This document shows, piece after piece, positions 39,166 through 52,179 of a DNA stretch of 64,000 nucleotides. The stretch's first letter is position 1; each line of letters opens with the position of its first letter. The notes beneath the pieces were generated by a model. It had not been told where the DNA came from. It did not search any database and saw only the letters and a list, made by a program, of their open reading frames with translations. The DNA comes from Neurospora tetraspora (lineage: Eukaryota; Ascomycota; Sordariomycetes; Sordariales; Sordariaceae). A program made the translations under genes and the position numbers. Location: NCBI RefSeq assembly GCF_033439725.1, contig NW_026944389.1, positions 1,116,001-1,180,000 of the forward strand, in the 5' to 3' direction.

Positions 39166-42100
39166 CTATCCCCTCTCAAAAGAAGCTCGTAGAGTTGAAA
39201 AATCTATATACATGTGTAATCAGAGATTTATCCCTTCAAATCTAATATTCTATTATAATCCACAAACTGCGTCGTAAGGAACTTTCTTGACTATATATCC
39301 ATCAACCGTCGTACAATCTTACTGAATACTAAATATAGTTTATCCTCTACCTCCTTATTGACCGTTATATTTATTTCGATTACTATGACCGAATCCGGGA
39401 GTAGTTTCGTTATGTTGATAACGGAGGCGGCCTCTCGGAAGCGGGCGGAACGGCGCCGTAGCGGCTCGGGAGCGGGAACTAGGGAGCCGGGGGCGGTTAG
39501 AGAGTCGGGGACAGCTAGACAGTCGGGGGCGGCTAGAGAATCGGAAGCGAAGCGATATAGGAGGCTCTAGAACTCTAGAAGGACCGATTTATCCGGGTTC
39601 TTACGGTAGAACTATTATAAGCAGTACTTACAATCAATAATATTACTAACGGGTTCCTAAGTTAAGTTCCCAATCTTCCACTTAACGTAATAATACTAGT
39701 GCGAATTACCGCCCAATTAGGCGCCATCAATAAACTTTTCAAAAGCCTATTCCTCGTATTCCTCCTAATCGTCCGTTCGAATTATAACGCAACCGTTATT
39801 TGCCCGGATATTTAATAACGTACTTTATCTTAACAATCCTTTACTAAATTATAACTATACTATAAAAACATAGAAAATTAGTGAATACTTTATATTAATC
39901 GGTAGGGCGAAATAAATAATATAAAATTTGGTTCGGGTAATCTTAAATAATCCTTCCTAACGAAGTAAGAATTTTACGTAAGGGTAATTATTAATAAAAT
40001 TAATTATATTTAAAAGGACTATATTGCTAACGTAATATTTAAGCGAATCGATACGTTTCATATTACTATTATCTTTATACCATTCTTATATACATCGAAA
40101 TTACTAGACTACGAAGCCCCAGATCTTTTAGAAGCAATTTGCGAATTCGTTAATTTTATAATACTTTCGAAGCTAAACTGGTAATAAGTCCGGCAATAGC
40201 AGGGTACGAAGCCTAATATTTATACGAGGGTAATAACCGTAATTCGTAAAGAACGGTAAAATACTTATAATCGAAGATATAGTATTATTATTTATAAACT
40301 CCGCGAAGGGTACCTATTTTACCTAATCTATTTGTACCTAATTAATATATAGGCGAAGGAACTACTCTATTTCTATATTGATACGCTCGGTTTAGGTATT
40401 AATTTACGGGTAGAAAACGGAAATTAATTTATAAATAATAAATAACCTTTTATGGAAGGAAAATTAGAAATGTAATACGAATTAAATACCCCAATTAGAT
40501 AGAATATTATTTAGAAAGCTGTAAATTAAATAAATATAATCGATATAGTGGTACGCGAATTCTTCGGCCTTTCATATTATTATTAGGATATAATAATATA
40601 TTTTAATAAAATAATTAATAGTAGCGGTGACTTATTTGAAAATTTATCCCAAATAAGTATTTTCCGGTAATAGGGTAATATAATCGATAGAAATAATAGT
40701 CTAGGGCGTAAAAGCGACGGCCACGGGCTTTAAATAGCCGGCGGAACCGCGCTTTAATAATTTTATTTTCGCATAAACTAAATTACCTTTAAAAGAGCTT
40801 TATATTATTATATATATTTTCCTAATAGAAATTACATTATAGGAATTTATATATAACGTCATAGCTATAGTAGCCCGCGCCGGGAGAATTATATTAACAA
40901 CTAATTAATTACAACTAGAAATTCGTATCGTAAAAATTAATAATAATTCTACCTTACTACTTTACAATAATATTAACACCGTAATATTCGGAGAAGGCGC
41001 AATAGAAAACCTTTCTAATCGTTAAGGGCTATTACCGTTAGGACTCGTCTATTAAATATAATATTAATTTTTATAGAAAGACGGAAATTTCGTAATTCGT
41101 ACGGATTAAATTATTAATCGATTTATTAACGAAATCGTCTATACCTAGTAAATATAACGAGAAATTTATAACGGGGTCTTCCTTAAAGAAATAACCGCTC
41201 TCAAATTAAAAAAGGTCTAAGAATAAGCATTTTCTAACCGTAAATCGGTCGTCTTCTACGTCGTTAGGGCAGTCGTTTAATTTACAATTCAACGCATTTA
41301 GGCGAAGGTTTTTAAAGCCCGGCGTATATTTAATTAAAAAATTAAACCGGGATAAGAATTAAAATTACTATACATAGTGTTAAATGAATTATTTATTAAT
41401 TATAAAAGTCTATAAATTCTTATAATTTATTAAAATATCGAATAGCTATTAAGCTCCTTCGAATTCCGGCCTTTATTCTTCTAACGCTTTAATAATAGCT
41501 GGTAATTCCTTATTATAAACGTTATAATTATACTCTTAGGAAATATATTTAATTAAGAAGTAACTAACCGGGTGAAGGACGCCGTCGTTACTATATTATA
41601 AGAGGGTATCGCCGGCGGCCCAATTGGAAGTATCTATCTTAATATTTTTTTTAATCTAATTATAAATTTTAAATACGGGGCCTTCGGTAAAAACCTTCTT
41701 TAAACATTCCAGAACTTTTTAATAATTATTATTCCAAATCCAAACTGCGTTTTTTTTAATAGATTTATAAAGCGGGGTTATTATAATCGAAAAATCCTTT
41801 ATAAAACGCCGATAGAAGTTCGCAAAGCCTAAAACGGATTATAAGGATTTTTTAAATTCGGGCGCCTACTAATCGGTAATTATTTTAATTTTTTTAGGTC
41901 TGTTTCGATGCCGCCCGGCGTAATAATAAGGCTTAAATATTTTATATATATCGTATAGAATTTATATTTATGGATGTTAATATTAAAGCCTACTTTAATA
42001 AAACCTTCGAATACGTTATTAATATAGCGTTCGTAGTTTCGTACGTTATTAGAGTAAATAAAGATATTATCGAAGTAAGCGGTCGCGTAGATATTAAAGA

Positions 42101-45100
42101 TATTATAAAGGATATTATAAATATAATTCTAGAAAACCCTTAGGGCGCCTTATAAATTAAACGGTACTACTAAAAATTCATATAAATTAAACCGTATAAT
42201 AAAAGCGGTTAAATATTCGTAGCCTTATTTAATACGGATATAGTTAAACGTACCGATTATATTGAATTTAATAAAAATTTTAGTATAATAGATCGCATTA
42301 AAAATCTCTTTAATTAATAATAAAAAGTAACGGAACTTAAGAATTACATTCTTAATACTTCTATAGTCGACGTATACGCGTATTCCGCCGCTTAGTTTCT
42401 TAATAAGTAAAACCGGTACTAATACTTCGGATTAGGAGGGCCTAATAAATTTCTTTCTAAAATTATCATTAATTTATTTTTTAATAATATTAAATTCGTC
42501 GGGGTTAAAAGCGCGGCCGCGAGAAGCAGGCAACGTAACTCCCGGGCGGAGTTCGAATTTGAAATTATAAAATCGAATGGGGGGAAGGACTTCAAAACCT
42601 TCTATTTAAACGTATTAATATAGTATTAATACTACTTATGGAATTTAATTTAAATTTAGGCGTCGGTCTTGGGAAGTTTGTTAACCTTTTTATAAAATTT
42701 AATAATATCCTCCGATATAATTTTATTAATAGAAACGTTATTAATTATAAAACAATTATTAATAACCTTTTCGTAGCGGGGAAAATCCTCTTCCTTACCG
42801 GTAAGGTAGATAGAGTTGGCCACCCTTATTATACGGAGCGTATCCTTATTTCCCTTACTAGCTAGAGCATCGATTTATTAATAGAAATAATTATTAAAGA
42901 ATTATTTATACTTCTAACCTCTCCCTTCTAATACTTCCTTAATTATATCTTCTATCAAACCGTTACTAATATTTCTAGGGTCTAAGGGTCCTCCCTCCTC
43001 TTTTACTTTATCCTCCTCAACTATTCTCTTAATATCCTCCTCTATATTAATTCGTATTATACGGATAATTTGGAACTTATACTTTTTAATTAACTAATTA
43101 AAATTCGATATAAATAGCTCTTTAATATCGTTAAAATTAATAGGACCCTTATGGATACTATAAAATTTAATTAATATATAATAATTAACGTTACTAATAT
43201 AGATTCCTTTAATTACCCGATAGGGAATTAGGGAAACGCGGGGGCCGGTTTAAGATAGTACGGCGGCGAATATAAATATTTAACCCGGGCTACTAAGGGT
43301 TTTACCGATAAGTATAATTCCTAAACAATTAATAACCTAATTCTTAAAACGGTTAAACTATTAATAAACGGTTCTCTTTACGATCGCGGAAATAAATAGA
43401 CGGCGTATAAATTCCTACTATAGTAATAACTCCAATTCCCCTTCGTCGGGGACCTCCTTATAAGAAGGCTTCATATACGGGACGCGTACTAACTACTTTA
43501 ATAGGAAGTATATACTATTTAACTAACGGAGCGTAACGAAAGTAAGCCGGAACTTCGTAAAGGAAGTAGCCGTATTATTCGTAAGCAAAACCGAAACGAA
43601 GGGAATCGCTAAGCTAATCGATACCGGGAATATAGTAAATTAACTAAAGATAACCTAAAATAATAAAGTTATCCTCAATTAAATCGTAAATAAATAAATC
43701 GATAACTTCGTAATAAATGCCCGCCTATATTATTAACTGGGAGAAGTAAATAATATTACTTTTAATATAGTTATTAGCAAAGTAAAGAAATTTCAAGGTC
43801 GCTAACTTAAAATAAGGGAATTAATAATAATAAACAAAACGGCGGTTAATAAACCTAAGAGCAATATAGCCACTATTAATAAAAGTAGAATAATATAGTT
43901 TATATAATCTATAGGATAAGTAAATAAAAAGACTTGATAAATTAAAGTATTTATAATAGTTATTTATTAAAAATTTATTTATTTTTATAATATTTAATTA
44001 TATAGGGATAAACCCTTATCTTCTTCCTCTTTATTTTATAAATTGGGGCCTTTAAATATAATTTAGTTGGGAGGTTATATATTTCTTTAGTTATGAATAG
44101 AGCTATTCTTATTACTTATAACGGGACCAACGAAATTGGGCTAATAAATGGGGACCGGGTAGTAGTAACCGCCGGGGCCGGGGGTACCGGGAATTAGAGC
44201 ATTTATAACCGAGGTAGCGCTTATAGTATTAATTTAATAGCTGCCGCCGTTATAGGGGTATTATTAATTATAATTATATTAACCCTAGGCGGGCTATTAA
44301 CTACTAGTATTATTATTACCGCTATTTTTATTTTTATTCTTATTCTTATTACGGTTAAAAGGTTTAATTTCTTTTTTAAAATTAATACGAAAATAGTATT
44401 CGGGCGAAAAGTAACCCTTCTTACTATAGCGGGTATATATTTTATTTTTTGTACGGAATTCAAAAACCTTATTATTAATTATACAAAAAGAATTGGATAT
44501 TAAAAGCGGATATAACCTTAAAATTTATAATATTACTACTTTAATTAATATTAGATTCGGGAATGGAGGCGTTAGTACCGGTAGTAATACCGGTTTTATA
44601 GAAGGGGTTAATATTCTTCTCGCGCTAATCTTTATCTTTTAAATTTTTAATTAAATTATGGGCTTTAGTAAATTATTCTTCGTATTTATTATTAGTGGGC
44701 TAATTGTTCTAATAAATAAAAATAATACGGATACGCTCGCTAATCTTCTAACGAAAGTAATAGACTTTTATACCGTTATTAAAATTATAATAGTTAATAA
44801 AGAAAGTAAACTTTTCTTCGAAATTTTACTACTTTATTCTTTTAATTATTTTCAACTCTTCTAATTCGTAACGAGAGTAAACGACGATATTAATATTATT
44901 ATATTTTTTGTTGAATTTGTTAAATAGTTCGAAAATTATATTTTATTTAGCGGGCTCGCCGGTAAGGATTTTTTTAAATTTAGATAGTTTCGAAAGAGTC
45001 AGCAATTAATAAAAATTTAGTACGTTCGGTAATAAAAATTTTTAGTTAGTCAACCTAGGCTAATTTAACGTAGAGACGCTAGGCGCGGTATTTAGTAATA

Positions 45101-46157
45101 TATTTAATAGAGGTACTTTTACTGTCGAAAACGGGAAATACAATAATACGTAATACTAATTTATAATTACTATTATTATTAAAAATTATTATTTCGGAAT
45201 CTTCGGGGTCTTTGTCGTCGTTAGGGTCTTCGTTAGGGGGTAGGATAGCTTCGGGTTCGGGGATAGGTTCGGCCTTAGAGGCGGCGATAAAATATTAACG
45301 AAGGTCGTTAATATATTTAAGATACTTATCGCGTTATTTCTTGTATACCTTCTTTAAATTTACGCGGAAGTCGGCGAATTCTTATCTTAAGGCAATAATA
45401 TTACTATTAAGGGTATTAACGATATTAGAATAAATATTATAGATAATAGCAAATTCGTTAGCGTAGCTATTACGAAGGTTATAGATAATTTTATTATAAT
45501 TCTTAATTACCTCCTACGCGTAGAAGACGGTTTAAATTTAGATTATAACGATATTCTTATCGTAACGTTTAATATTATACTAGGTAATAGCGAATTTGGT
45601 TTCGTAAATTTTAAATTCTTTCTATACCTCTTAGGTTTAAATACGGACGGCGACAATATTGTCGTAGAAAAGGCAATTAAGGGCCCTAAAGATTACTTAA
45701 AAGACGGGGAATTAAATGAAGATAAATGTATATTTAGTAGCAATATTAATTTAAATTATTTCATTATTAAAGGATTTAAAGGTTTAAGTAATGTTAGAAT
45801 AATATTTTTAATTGGCTAAGCTTAGAATAACGAAAGCGCCGACCGTAGTAATAGTAAAAAAATTTATTAGTTATTGGGGGAATGTATAAAATGATATCGT
45901 TAGATATTAATCGTTAAATTAATACGCTAGGTAAGTAAAAGGGAAAAGGAAAATATGAATTACTTGATAGCGATATTCGGCTTGGTAGTTTACTTAATTC
46001 GAGGCTAAGATTGCGACGCGGGGTCTTAATCGTATACGGACGAACTTTAATTACCAATTAATAATACTAAATTAGTAACGTCGTAACGATTAAAACTAAT
46101 TACAATCGCTCTTCCTTTAGGTAAGCGCGCGTAGCGCAATAATTAAGTATAATAAAC

Positions 46158-46420
46158 TATTACGGGGCGAGAGGGTATTGTTGGGGGTAGGGTAAGATAT
46201 ACGTTATTATACGAAGGAGAGAAAGGGAAGTGTGCGTGGAGGATTAGCTATATAGGCGAGAGCCTAGGCAGGCCAGTCCGTGCGCGCGTACGTGAGGCTA
46301 TATGTAATTAAAGTATGTGACTAGTACGTGAATGCATGGCTCTGGGCTATGGCACCAGCTCTGGCATGGCACATGTGCAGTCAGTGTAGTGCAACTACAT
46401 TATAGGCTAGCCCTGTGATA
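46158..46420 (-). repeat. Gypsy-G 5' LTR (263 bp)
   Basis: Ends GGCTAGCCCTGTGATA, then GTATA. Closely similar to the left LTR; the differences are mostly RIP-type transitions. Confidence 0.87.
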
Positions 46421-46425
46421 GTATA

Positions 46426-46640
46426 ACTATTAAGGTTACGTCGGCGTATACGAGTGCGTATATTGTAAATATCTCTCCTCGTATACATTAATTCTAAGTA
46501 TTCATTTCGTATAATAGAAGTATTTTTACGACTTCGTATAGTACTTAATTTAATAATATCGTTAATAGTTTTAAGCACCTCTAGCTTGATTTTACGGTAT
46601 TAGGGATACGTAAATAAGTAGTAAGACTTCGTATAGTTAT
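46426..46640. other. RIP-altered flank between Gypsy-G and Gypsy-F2
   Basis: AT-rich, with CG retained. A minus frame here (46381-46578) is not gene-like. Nothing recognisable. Confidence 0.4.
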
Positions 46641-46903
46641 TATAACGGGTCTGAACCAGTTGAGCATAGCGAGTAGTCGTAAGGTTGAAATGCCATATTT
46701 GACAAAGAGAGCAAGAAGGAAGATTGTACCAAAAGGGTGTAATTGAAATAAGGATTTAAGGTGCGGGCGTACGGGCTAGGTAGGCCAGGTAGTCGGGCGG
46801 GTCCAGCCAACTAGAGGGGGTACATTAGCCTTAGCGCCGGCCAATTGCATGCAACTAGCTTGGTAATAACTAAGTTTAACCCCTAAGCTCTAGCCCTATA
46901 ATA
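46641..46903 (-). repeat. Gypsy-F2 3' LTR (263 bp)
   Basis: Homologous to 49236-49498 and 38153-38416. Confidence 0.78.
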
Positions 46904-47020
46904 TTACCCCCCTAATCCCCTTTAGAGAGTACGCCCCACCCTACTATATATGTCGTAGTTAAAATATACGAAATGACCAGAATCCAGCTCAACCGCACCC
47001 AACTAAATGCCTATTTAAAT

Positions 47021-47600
47021 GACTTACTCGGGGGGCAGTGTCACTTTTATCCGGGGGCAGTGTTACAGTTAGATACTGAAGCTATCCCTCCGCCGGCGGT
47101 AGTCCCAGTTTGACGGGTGAGAGCGATAGTGAGGCTTCTATTATACCTCTAGGCTCTACCATCGAAATGTAAGTACCGAGACTAGAATCACTCTCCTTGT
47201 AAATCCATTTGCTTTAAATAACTCGATTCAAGCTCTTGCAGCGGCAGCATTGGCCGCAGCTCCCTTAAGCGACCCTCTTGCTCCCTCAAGCTCTAACGAA
47301 TAGCTTGCCCGTAGGAAGCGTACTATAATACGTTCGTTAGCACCTCCAGCGGTAATTAGAAGCGGGAGGACTGTAAAACCCTTAAGAAAGAGGCTGGCAA
47401 AGTAAGGGAGAGAGAGCTGCTTTAGTTAGGTACTTAAGTAGGTAAATAATATTACTACTACTTAAATAGGCGACCTCAACACCAAGAATCTATTACCAAA
47501 TATTATTAGAATATTGAAAACCACATGGAGTATCACAGGGTTAAGGGTTCCTGTGATACTGCCCGCGGATAAAAGTGACACTGCCCCCCGAGTAAGTCTC
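47021..47600 (+). mobile_element. Non-autonomous MULE derivative 1 (580 bp)
   Basis: Terminal inverted repeats GA(GA)CTTACTCGG followed by a GGGCAGTGTCACTTTTATCC block, mirrored at the right end. Flanked by an 8-bp duplication ATTTAAAT (47013-47020, 47601-47608). From about 47160 to 47402 the inside matches the 3' end of the transposase gene at 60735-60984, ending at a stop at 47400-47402. It is thus an internal-deletion product of a MULE, moved by a transposase supplied in trans. Little RIP. Confidence 0.88.
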
Positions 47601-49235
47601 ATTTAAATAGGGAAAATTAATAATACTAAGAAAAGTATATATACTAAGTCCCCAAATAAACGCTATACAACTACCTACCTACTACCCGAATCGGTAATAA
47701 CGTACCCGCCGCTACCTATATAAAATTATGCCCTAATTGAGGTACTAAGATCAAATTAGGGGATATTTTTAAACATTACCTATCCGGGAATCTTTTTTGC
47801 CGTTAAATATATTTATATTTAGGAAGTAGTTGGAATTAAAGTTATTACCTAGTATTTCGTATCGTTTTACTTCTCCTACCGGTAGGAGCTTTATCTTTAT
47901 TCCTATAAAGATAGCTTAATAGTTTTTGTGCCTACGAAATGTAACGTTTCGACTTGCTTCCTACGGCTATATAATTGAGGTAAATATTAATATTACGCTA
48001 GCTATATATAAAAGAGGTACGGGAAGGATTTTTACTTCGCTAATTATAAAACCATATAATAAAATGAATTAGTATTTCATTTATTACCTCTATAAAGATT
48101 TCGCCCTCCCAACTGCCTAATTCGGTTCTTCCTTCTAAATTATAATAGTATTCTCTCTACTATAGTTTTATTATGGTCGTTATTATACCTTCACTTAATT
48201 CAAGAGCCCCTCTTCTTAATCGTTACTATCATAACCGTTGAAACCCCCACTAGGTTATATTCGAACGTTATTTATCTTCGTCTTTTTATATTACTTAAAC
48301 TAATAAGAGTTATCTTTATAATTCGTATACTTGGCCTCCCGCTTCTACTTATTCTTTTATTTTTAGAATAGTAAGGTTTTCAATAAGTTCGCCGAAATAA
48401 TAATAGAAGTATTTATAGGGTCGTTACCTTTATTATTATTAATTGGGGTATACTTCGAAGATGACGAGGAAGTAGAAGTTAAAAGAAAGGTCTTACTATT
48501 AAACTTTCGTAGGTAAATGAATAATTCCGAATATTGTTTGAGTACGTTGGTTCGGCTTAAAAACTATTATTTCTAATTATAATATAAGGTAGCGGTAAAT
48601 TAGTTAATTTTAACGGCATTAAATTAGGAATCGTACCAACACAATAAAATACTTCCTCGAAGTAGGCGAAGAAGGCCGCTATAAATTGCTTAGAGCCGGA
48701 ATTTTAACGTAGTCAGTAAAGCTCTTAATTAACTCTCTTAGCAGCATTGGGGTCCCTATATGTAAGTTTAAACCTTTTAATAAATTTACAGGGTAAGCGG
48801 GTCTCCGGTGCGCTAGCGAAGGCGATTAACGGTTTTTTAACGGAGGGCGAAAGGTAAGCGAGTAAATAGTAGAATTGCGCTTTTATATCGCTAATAGTAA
48901 ATTTATTTATATATAGTTTAGCTTGCGCGTTTAAAACCTAGGTTTCGAATTCTTTGTTTTTAAGAATTTTTTAAACTGGGGGAGTACCGATTTCGGGGCG
49001 GCGGGTTTCGAAATGACTTCGGTTAGTAACGTTTGGAAGGTGGCCGTGAATTGTTGTAGACGTTCTTAGGGATCCTGAAATTAGGGAATTGCGGGGAAAG
49101 TTGCTGCTATTATCGAGAGGGATGGGGGTCCGGGTAGTAGACGTGGTGGATAGAGATCGCGAACGAGGGCGGAGATTCTTTAGGCGTACTTGCGAGAGAA
49201 GGGCAACGGTATATTAAAAAGAGTGTTAAATATAA

Positions 49236-49498
49236 TATAACGGTTCTAAACGAGTTTAATATAGCGAATAATCGTAAGGTTGGAACACTATATTTAATAA
49301 AGAGTGTAAGAAGGAAAACTGTATTACAAGGGTACAGTTGAGATAAGGTTTTAAGGTACGGGCGCACGGGCCAGGCAGGCTAGGCAGTCGGGCGGGTCCA
49401 GCCAACCAGAGGGGGTGCATTGGCCTTAGCGCCGGCCAGCTGCATGCAACTAGCTTGGCAACAGCCATGCTTAACCCCTGGGCTCTAGCCCCATGATA
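49236..49498 (-). repeat. Gypsy-F2 5' LTR (263 bp)
   Basis: Ends CTAGCCCCATGATA on plus. GC-rich inner half with little RIP. Confidence 0.82.
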
Positions 49499-50404
49499 GT
49501 TCTATTCTTAATAATTAGGATGTAGATAAAAATATTAGAGTCCGTCTTTTAAATCCTTTTTAATAATAACTTTCTAATTATAACTATATTTCCTTAATAC
49601 CGTCTTTCTAATTGTCGCTTTCAATTTGCCTAGTTAATTATACCGGTTATAGAAGAAGTAGTACCGTATATATTCGCTAGTTGGTACTTTGGGTATTATA
49701 CCGCGGCCGTTTCTATGATTAACTATAAAGTTATAGTTTATTAACCGAATCGTAAAGGTCCTAAATCGTTACGCCGGGAGGTATAGTATTAGGAAGTAAA
49801 TTAAAAATTACGTCCCTATAATCAATAATTATACCCTCCTCGTTTAAGTCTAATTCTAGATCGGGATCGTTGTCTTTATGTCCCTAGGGTAATTGCGTCG
49901 AGGGAGGTAGATTAGGATTAAGTGACTACGCGCTAGAATCGTTGGGAGAATCGCTAGGAGATTTGTTAGGAGAGTCGTTGGGAAAGTCGTTGGGAGAGTT
50001 GCTATTAGAAAAGCCTCCCTACTCTTCATCGATTTAATTAAAAGTAATTTTATTAATTTAATTAGTTGAACGGGGCATAGGCTAATCTTTTATAAAGTCT
50101 TAATGGTCGATAGCGAAATAATTAATGTTAATAAATTCGCTATTATTACTGCCCTCGTTATTATTATTATTAATGGCGTTATTATTAATATTATTAATTT
50201 AAATAAGGTCGATAGTAATACTAGTTGTATTTAAATTCCATAGGGGTATTTTGAGAGTCTCATACGTAATGCGCGTAGTATTTTGAAGCTTTAGGAAAGG
50301 TAGTAAATAGTTTTAGTAATTAATACGATTAATATTTACGTACCTACGGTCGATTCTAGGTTGTACTAGTGATTAAAAGTGGCTTGGTTGTAAAGACGGA
50401 TAGA
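49499..50404. other. RIP-altered sequence with a 12-bp tandem repeat
   Basis: Unassigned AT-rich sequence. At 49939-50010 a 12-bp unit (TCGTTGGGAGAG-like) occurs about six times. On minus it reads as repeated Ser-Pro-Asn-Asp, as in low-complexity linkers of retroelement polyproteins. No domain was recognised to prove the family. Confidence 0.5.
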
Positions 50405-50635
50405 AAGAATGTTATAAAGGTTAAAGAAGTTCAAAATTACCAAGTGTAGAGATGGGGCTCGTGCATATGGGGCCCACTAGCTAACTGGGCTTGGTATTAT
50501 CCTATATAAAAATGCTATTGTACGATTATTGTTTAATTATATGAAAGGGTTGAGAAAAATAATGTATACGTTAAACCCTCACCCGATTGGGGCTAGAATA
50601 GGCATTGGGGCCCCTATAATATAAGGCTGGGGCCG
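50405..50635 (+). repeat. Possible LTR with TATA-like motif
   Basis: Less mutated than its surroundings. It runs from TGTTATAAAGG to about CCCCTATAATA and has a TATA-like CCTATATAAAAATGC near 50500. No matching flanking duplication was seen and both ends are uncertain. Confidence 0.35.
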
Positions 50636-50640
50636 CCGGA

Positions 50641-50849
50641 GTAATTGCCTTATAATAGTATTACAATTAATTGGGTCTCCGAAGAAGGTTTAAAACCTAT
50701 CCTAAAACGAAGCGACGTTTATTTAAATAATTTTAATTCTATTTTAGATAATGCTAATATCGTTAAGGTCCTGAATTTACTTAAGATTAAATATACTGAT
50801 ATCTTCCCTGTTAATTTTAATTTTAATATTGAAGTCGATAATATATAAT
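50641..50849 (+). other. Coding-like stretch of unknown function
   Basis: A plus frame of about 67 codons has no ATG (it starts with TTG at 50645) and reads like protein (I-L-D-N-A-N-I-V-K-V-L-N-L-L-K-I). It directly follows a possible LTR and is cut by MULE derivative 2. It could be the start of a retroelement gag. I do not recognise it. Confidence 0.35.
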
Positions 50850-51528
50850 GAGACTTACTCGGGGGGCAGTGTCACTTTTATCCGGGGGCAGTGTAACTGC
50901 CCGCGTAGGGATATTAGGGTAGGGATTACTACGCGGGTGGTATCACACTAATCGCCAACCCTATAATACTCCCTATAATATTCAACATTCTAGTGCTTGC
51001 CGTCGATATCTAGTAATAGTTTTTTGGTGTTGAAGGTTCCTATATAAAGTAGAGGTAGCTGAAAAGTCCAAATTCAATTTATAATATTATTTATTTATCT
51101 GATTAAAGTAGCTCTATCTTATTCTCCTAGCCTCTTTCCTGAGGGTTTTATAATTTTCCCGCTTCTAGTTACCGTTGGAGGTACTAAGGAACGTATTATA
51201 GTGCGCTTTTTGCGGGTAGGCTGTCTGTTAGAGTTTGAGGGTATAAGAGGGTTACTTAAGGGACTAAGAGCGTCGTTTAATGGAGTAAGAGGGTTACTTA
51301 AGGGAGCCGCAATTAACGTTACCACTACAAGAGTTAGAATCGAGTTATTTAAAGCAAAAGGATTTGACGAGGAGGGTAATTCTAGTCTCGGTATGTACAC
51401 CTCGATGGTAGAGCCTCATCGACTATCTCAAACTGTGACACTGCCCGCGGAGGGATATCAGGGTAGGGATTACTACGCGGGCAGTGTACACTGCCCCCGG
51501 ATAAAAGTGACACTGCCCCCCGACTAAG
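50850..51528 (-). mobile_element. Non-autonomous MULE derivative 2 (679 bp)
   Basis: The left end GAGACTTACTCGGGGGGCAG is mirrored at the right, with the same TGTCACTTTTATCC block as derivative 1. Part of a duplication is visible (TATAAT at 50844-50849 and 51529-51534); the right tip seems shortened. From 51119 to 51400 it carries, on minus, the C-terminal end of the transposase (ends G-K-R-L-G-E). Near-repeats at 50895-50945 and 51435-51487 each form a CCCGCG...CGCGGG hairpin next to each terminus. Confidence 0.85.
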
Positions 51529-52179
51529 TATAATTGTCCAGTTTAAGGTTAGAAAGGGGCAATTCCGGTTCCTTATTAATTCAGAAAGGTAAATAGGGTC
51601 GGCTGGGGGTAACTATTAAAGTAGAGCAATTAAACAAACTTCCTAACGGTTAATACCAATTATTCTATAGGGTTAGAGCCGAATTATATACCGGCGATGA
51701 ATACTATTGTAATATAATTATTATTAGGTTTAATAATATTGGCCGCGGGGTGAGATCCTTAAATACTCTAGGGGTTAAATCTTTAAGGATTCTATGATTA
51801 AAAATTAAATACTTAAATTCTAATTTAAACGGCGGTAGTATAAGCGGCGGCTTAGTCGACGGCAAATTAAACGGTAGCGGTACGGGCAATAGCAGTTTAT
51901 AGAGCGGCTTAGGCAATGGTTTAGGCGGCGGTTTAATTATGAGAATTTTGCGTACTGGATTAGTTAATTTAGTTAGCGGGGGTATTTGAAGCCGAGAGAT
52001 TCGAAGGAGGAAAGGGAAACGTTAGGACGTTAATATTCGTAAACAAAATAATTACCGGAATATATTATTAATATAGTAGTAATATTATCGGGGGTCGTTT
52101 AGGGGGCTGATTTCCTAATACAATAATAATAAGCGCCCTCAATCTTAGAGGGGGGGAATAACGAAAATCAGCAATTTGA
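51529..52179. other. Unassigned, moderately RIP-altered sequence
   Basis: Contains a GGC-rich stretch near 51825-51935 that reads Gly-rich on plus and Pro/Leu-rich on minus. No frame holds up. It may belong to the 5' side of the plus-strand element suggested at 50405-50849 or to Copia-3. Confidence 0.35.

Larger units (their letters stand above)
38903..46420 (-). mobile_element. Gypsy-G: complete-length Ty3/gypsy element of a second family, RIP-degraded
   Basis: 7518 bp with 263-bp LTRs at both ends and duplication GTATA (38898-38902, 46421-46425). On minus: gag with a coiled-coil-like acidic region about 44870-46100, RT about 41900-42650, RNase H about 41380-41850, integrase region about 39600-41330, and a purine-rich tract just inside the 3' LTR (about 39166-39190). 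The stretch 43500-44870 is not understood. Structurally whole but broken, with many dozens of stops. A different family from Gypsy-A/B/D/E. Confidence 0.85.
46641..49498 (-). mobile_element. Gypsy-F2: internally deleted gypsy element
   Basis: LTRs at 46641-46903 and 49236-49498 (both 263 bp), with a purine-rich tract just inside the left LTR (about 46904-46922). The inside holds only about 1.7 kb of its own sequence, with a gag region at about 48500-49230 read on minus; RT and integrase are absent. The 5-bp flanks GTTAT and GTTCT agree at four positions. A small MULE derivative (47021-47600) is nested in it. The right LTR is nearly RIP-free and the left is altered. Confidence 0.72.

Noticed and set aside
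43560-43660. Plus-strand aspartyl-protease-like I-D-T-G motif
   Set aside because: Opposite in strand to the Gypsy-G RT and gag, and the frame closes at once; most likely chance.
44221-44463. Membrane-protein-like small gene
   Set aside because: Hydrophobic Ile/Leu/Val runs arise from AT-rich codons in both directions; it lies within Gypsy-G.
51201-51527. Plus-strand gene of 108 codons
   Set aside because: Antisense to the transposase C-terminal remnant inside MULE derivative 2 and includes its terminal repeat.
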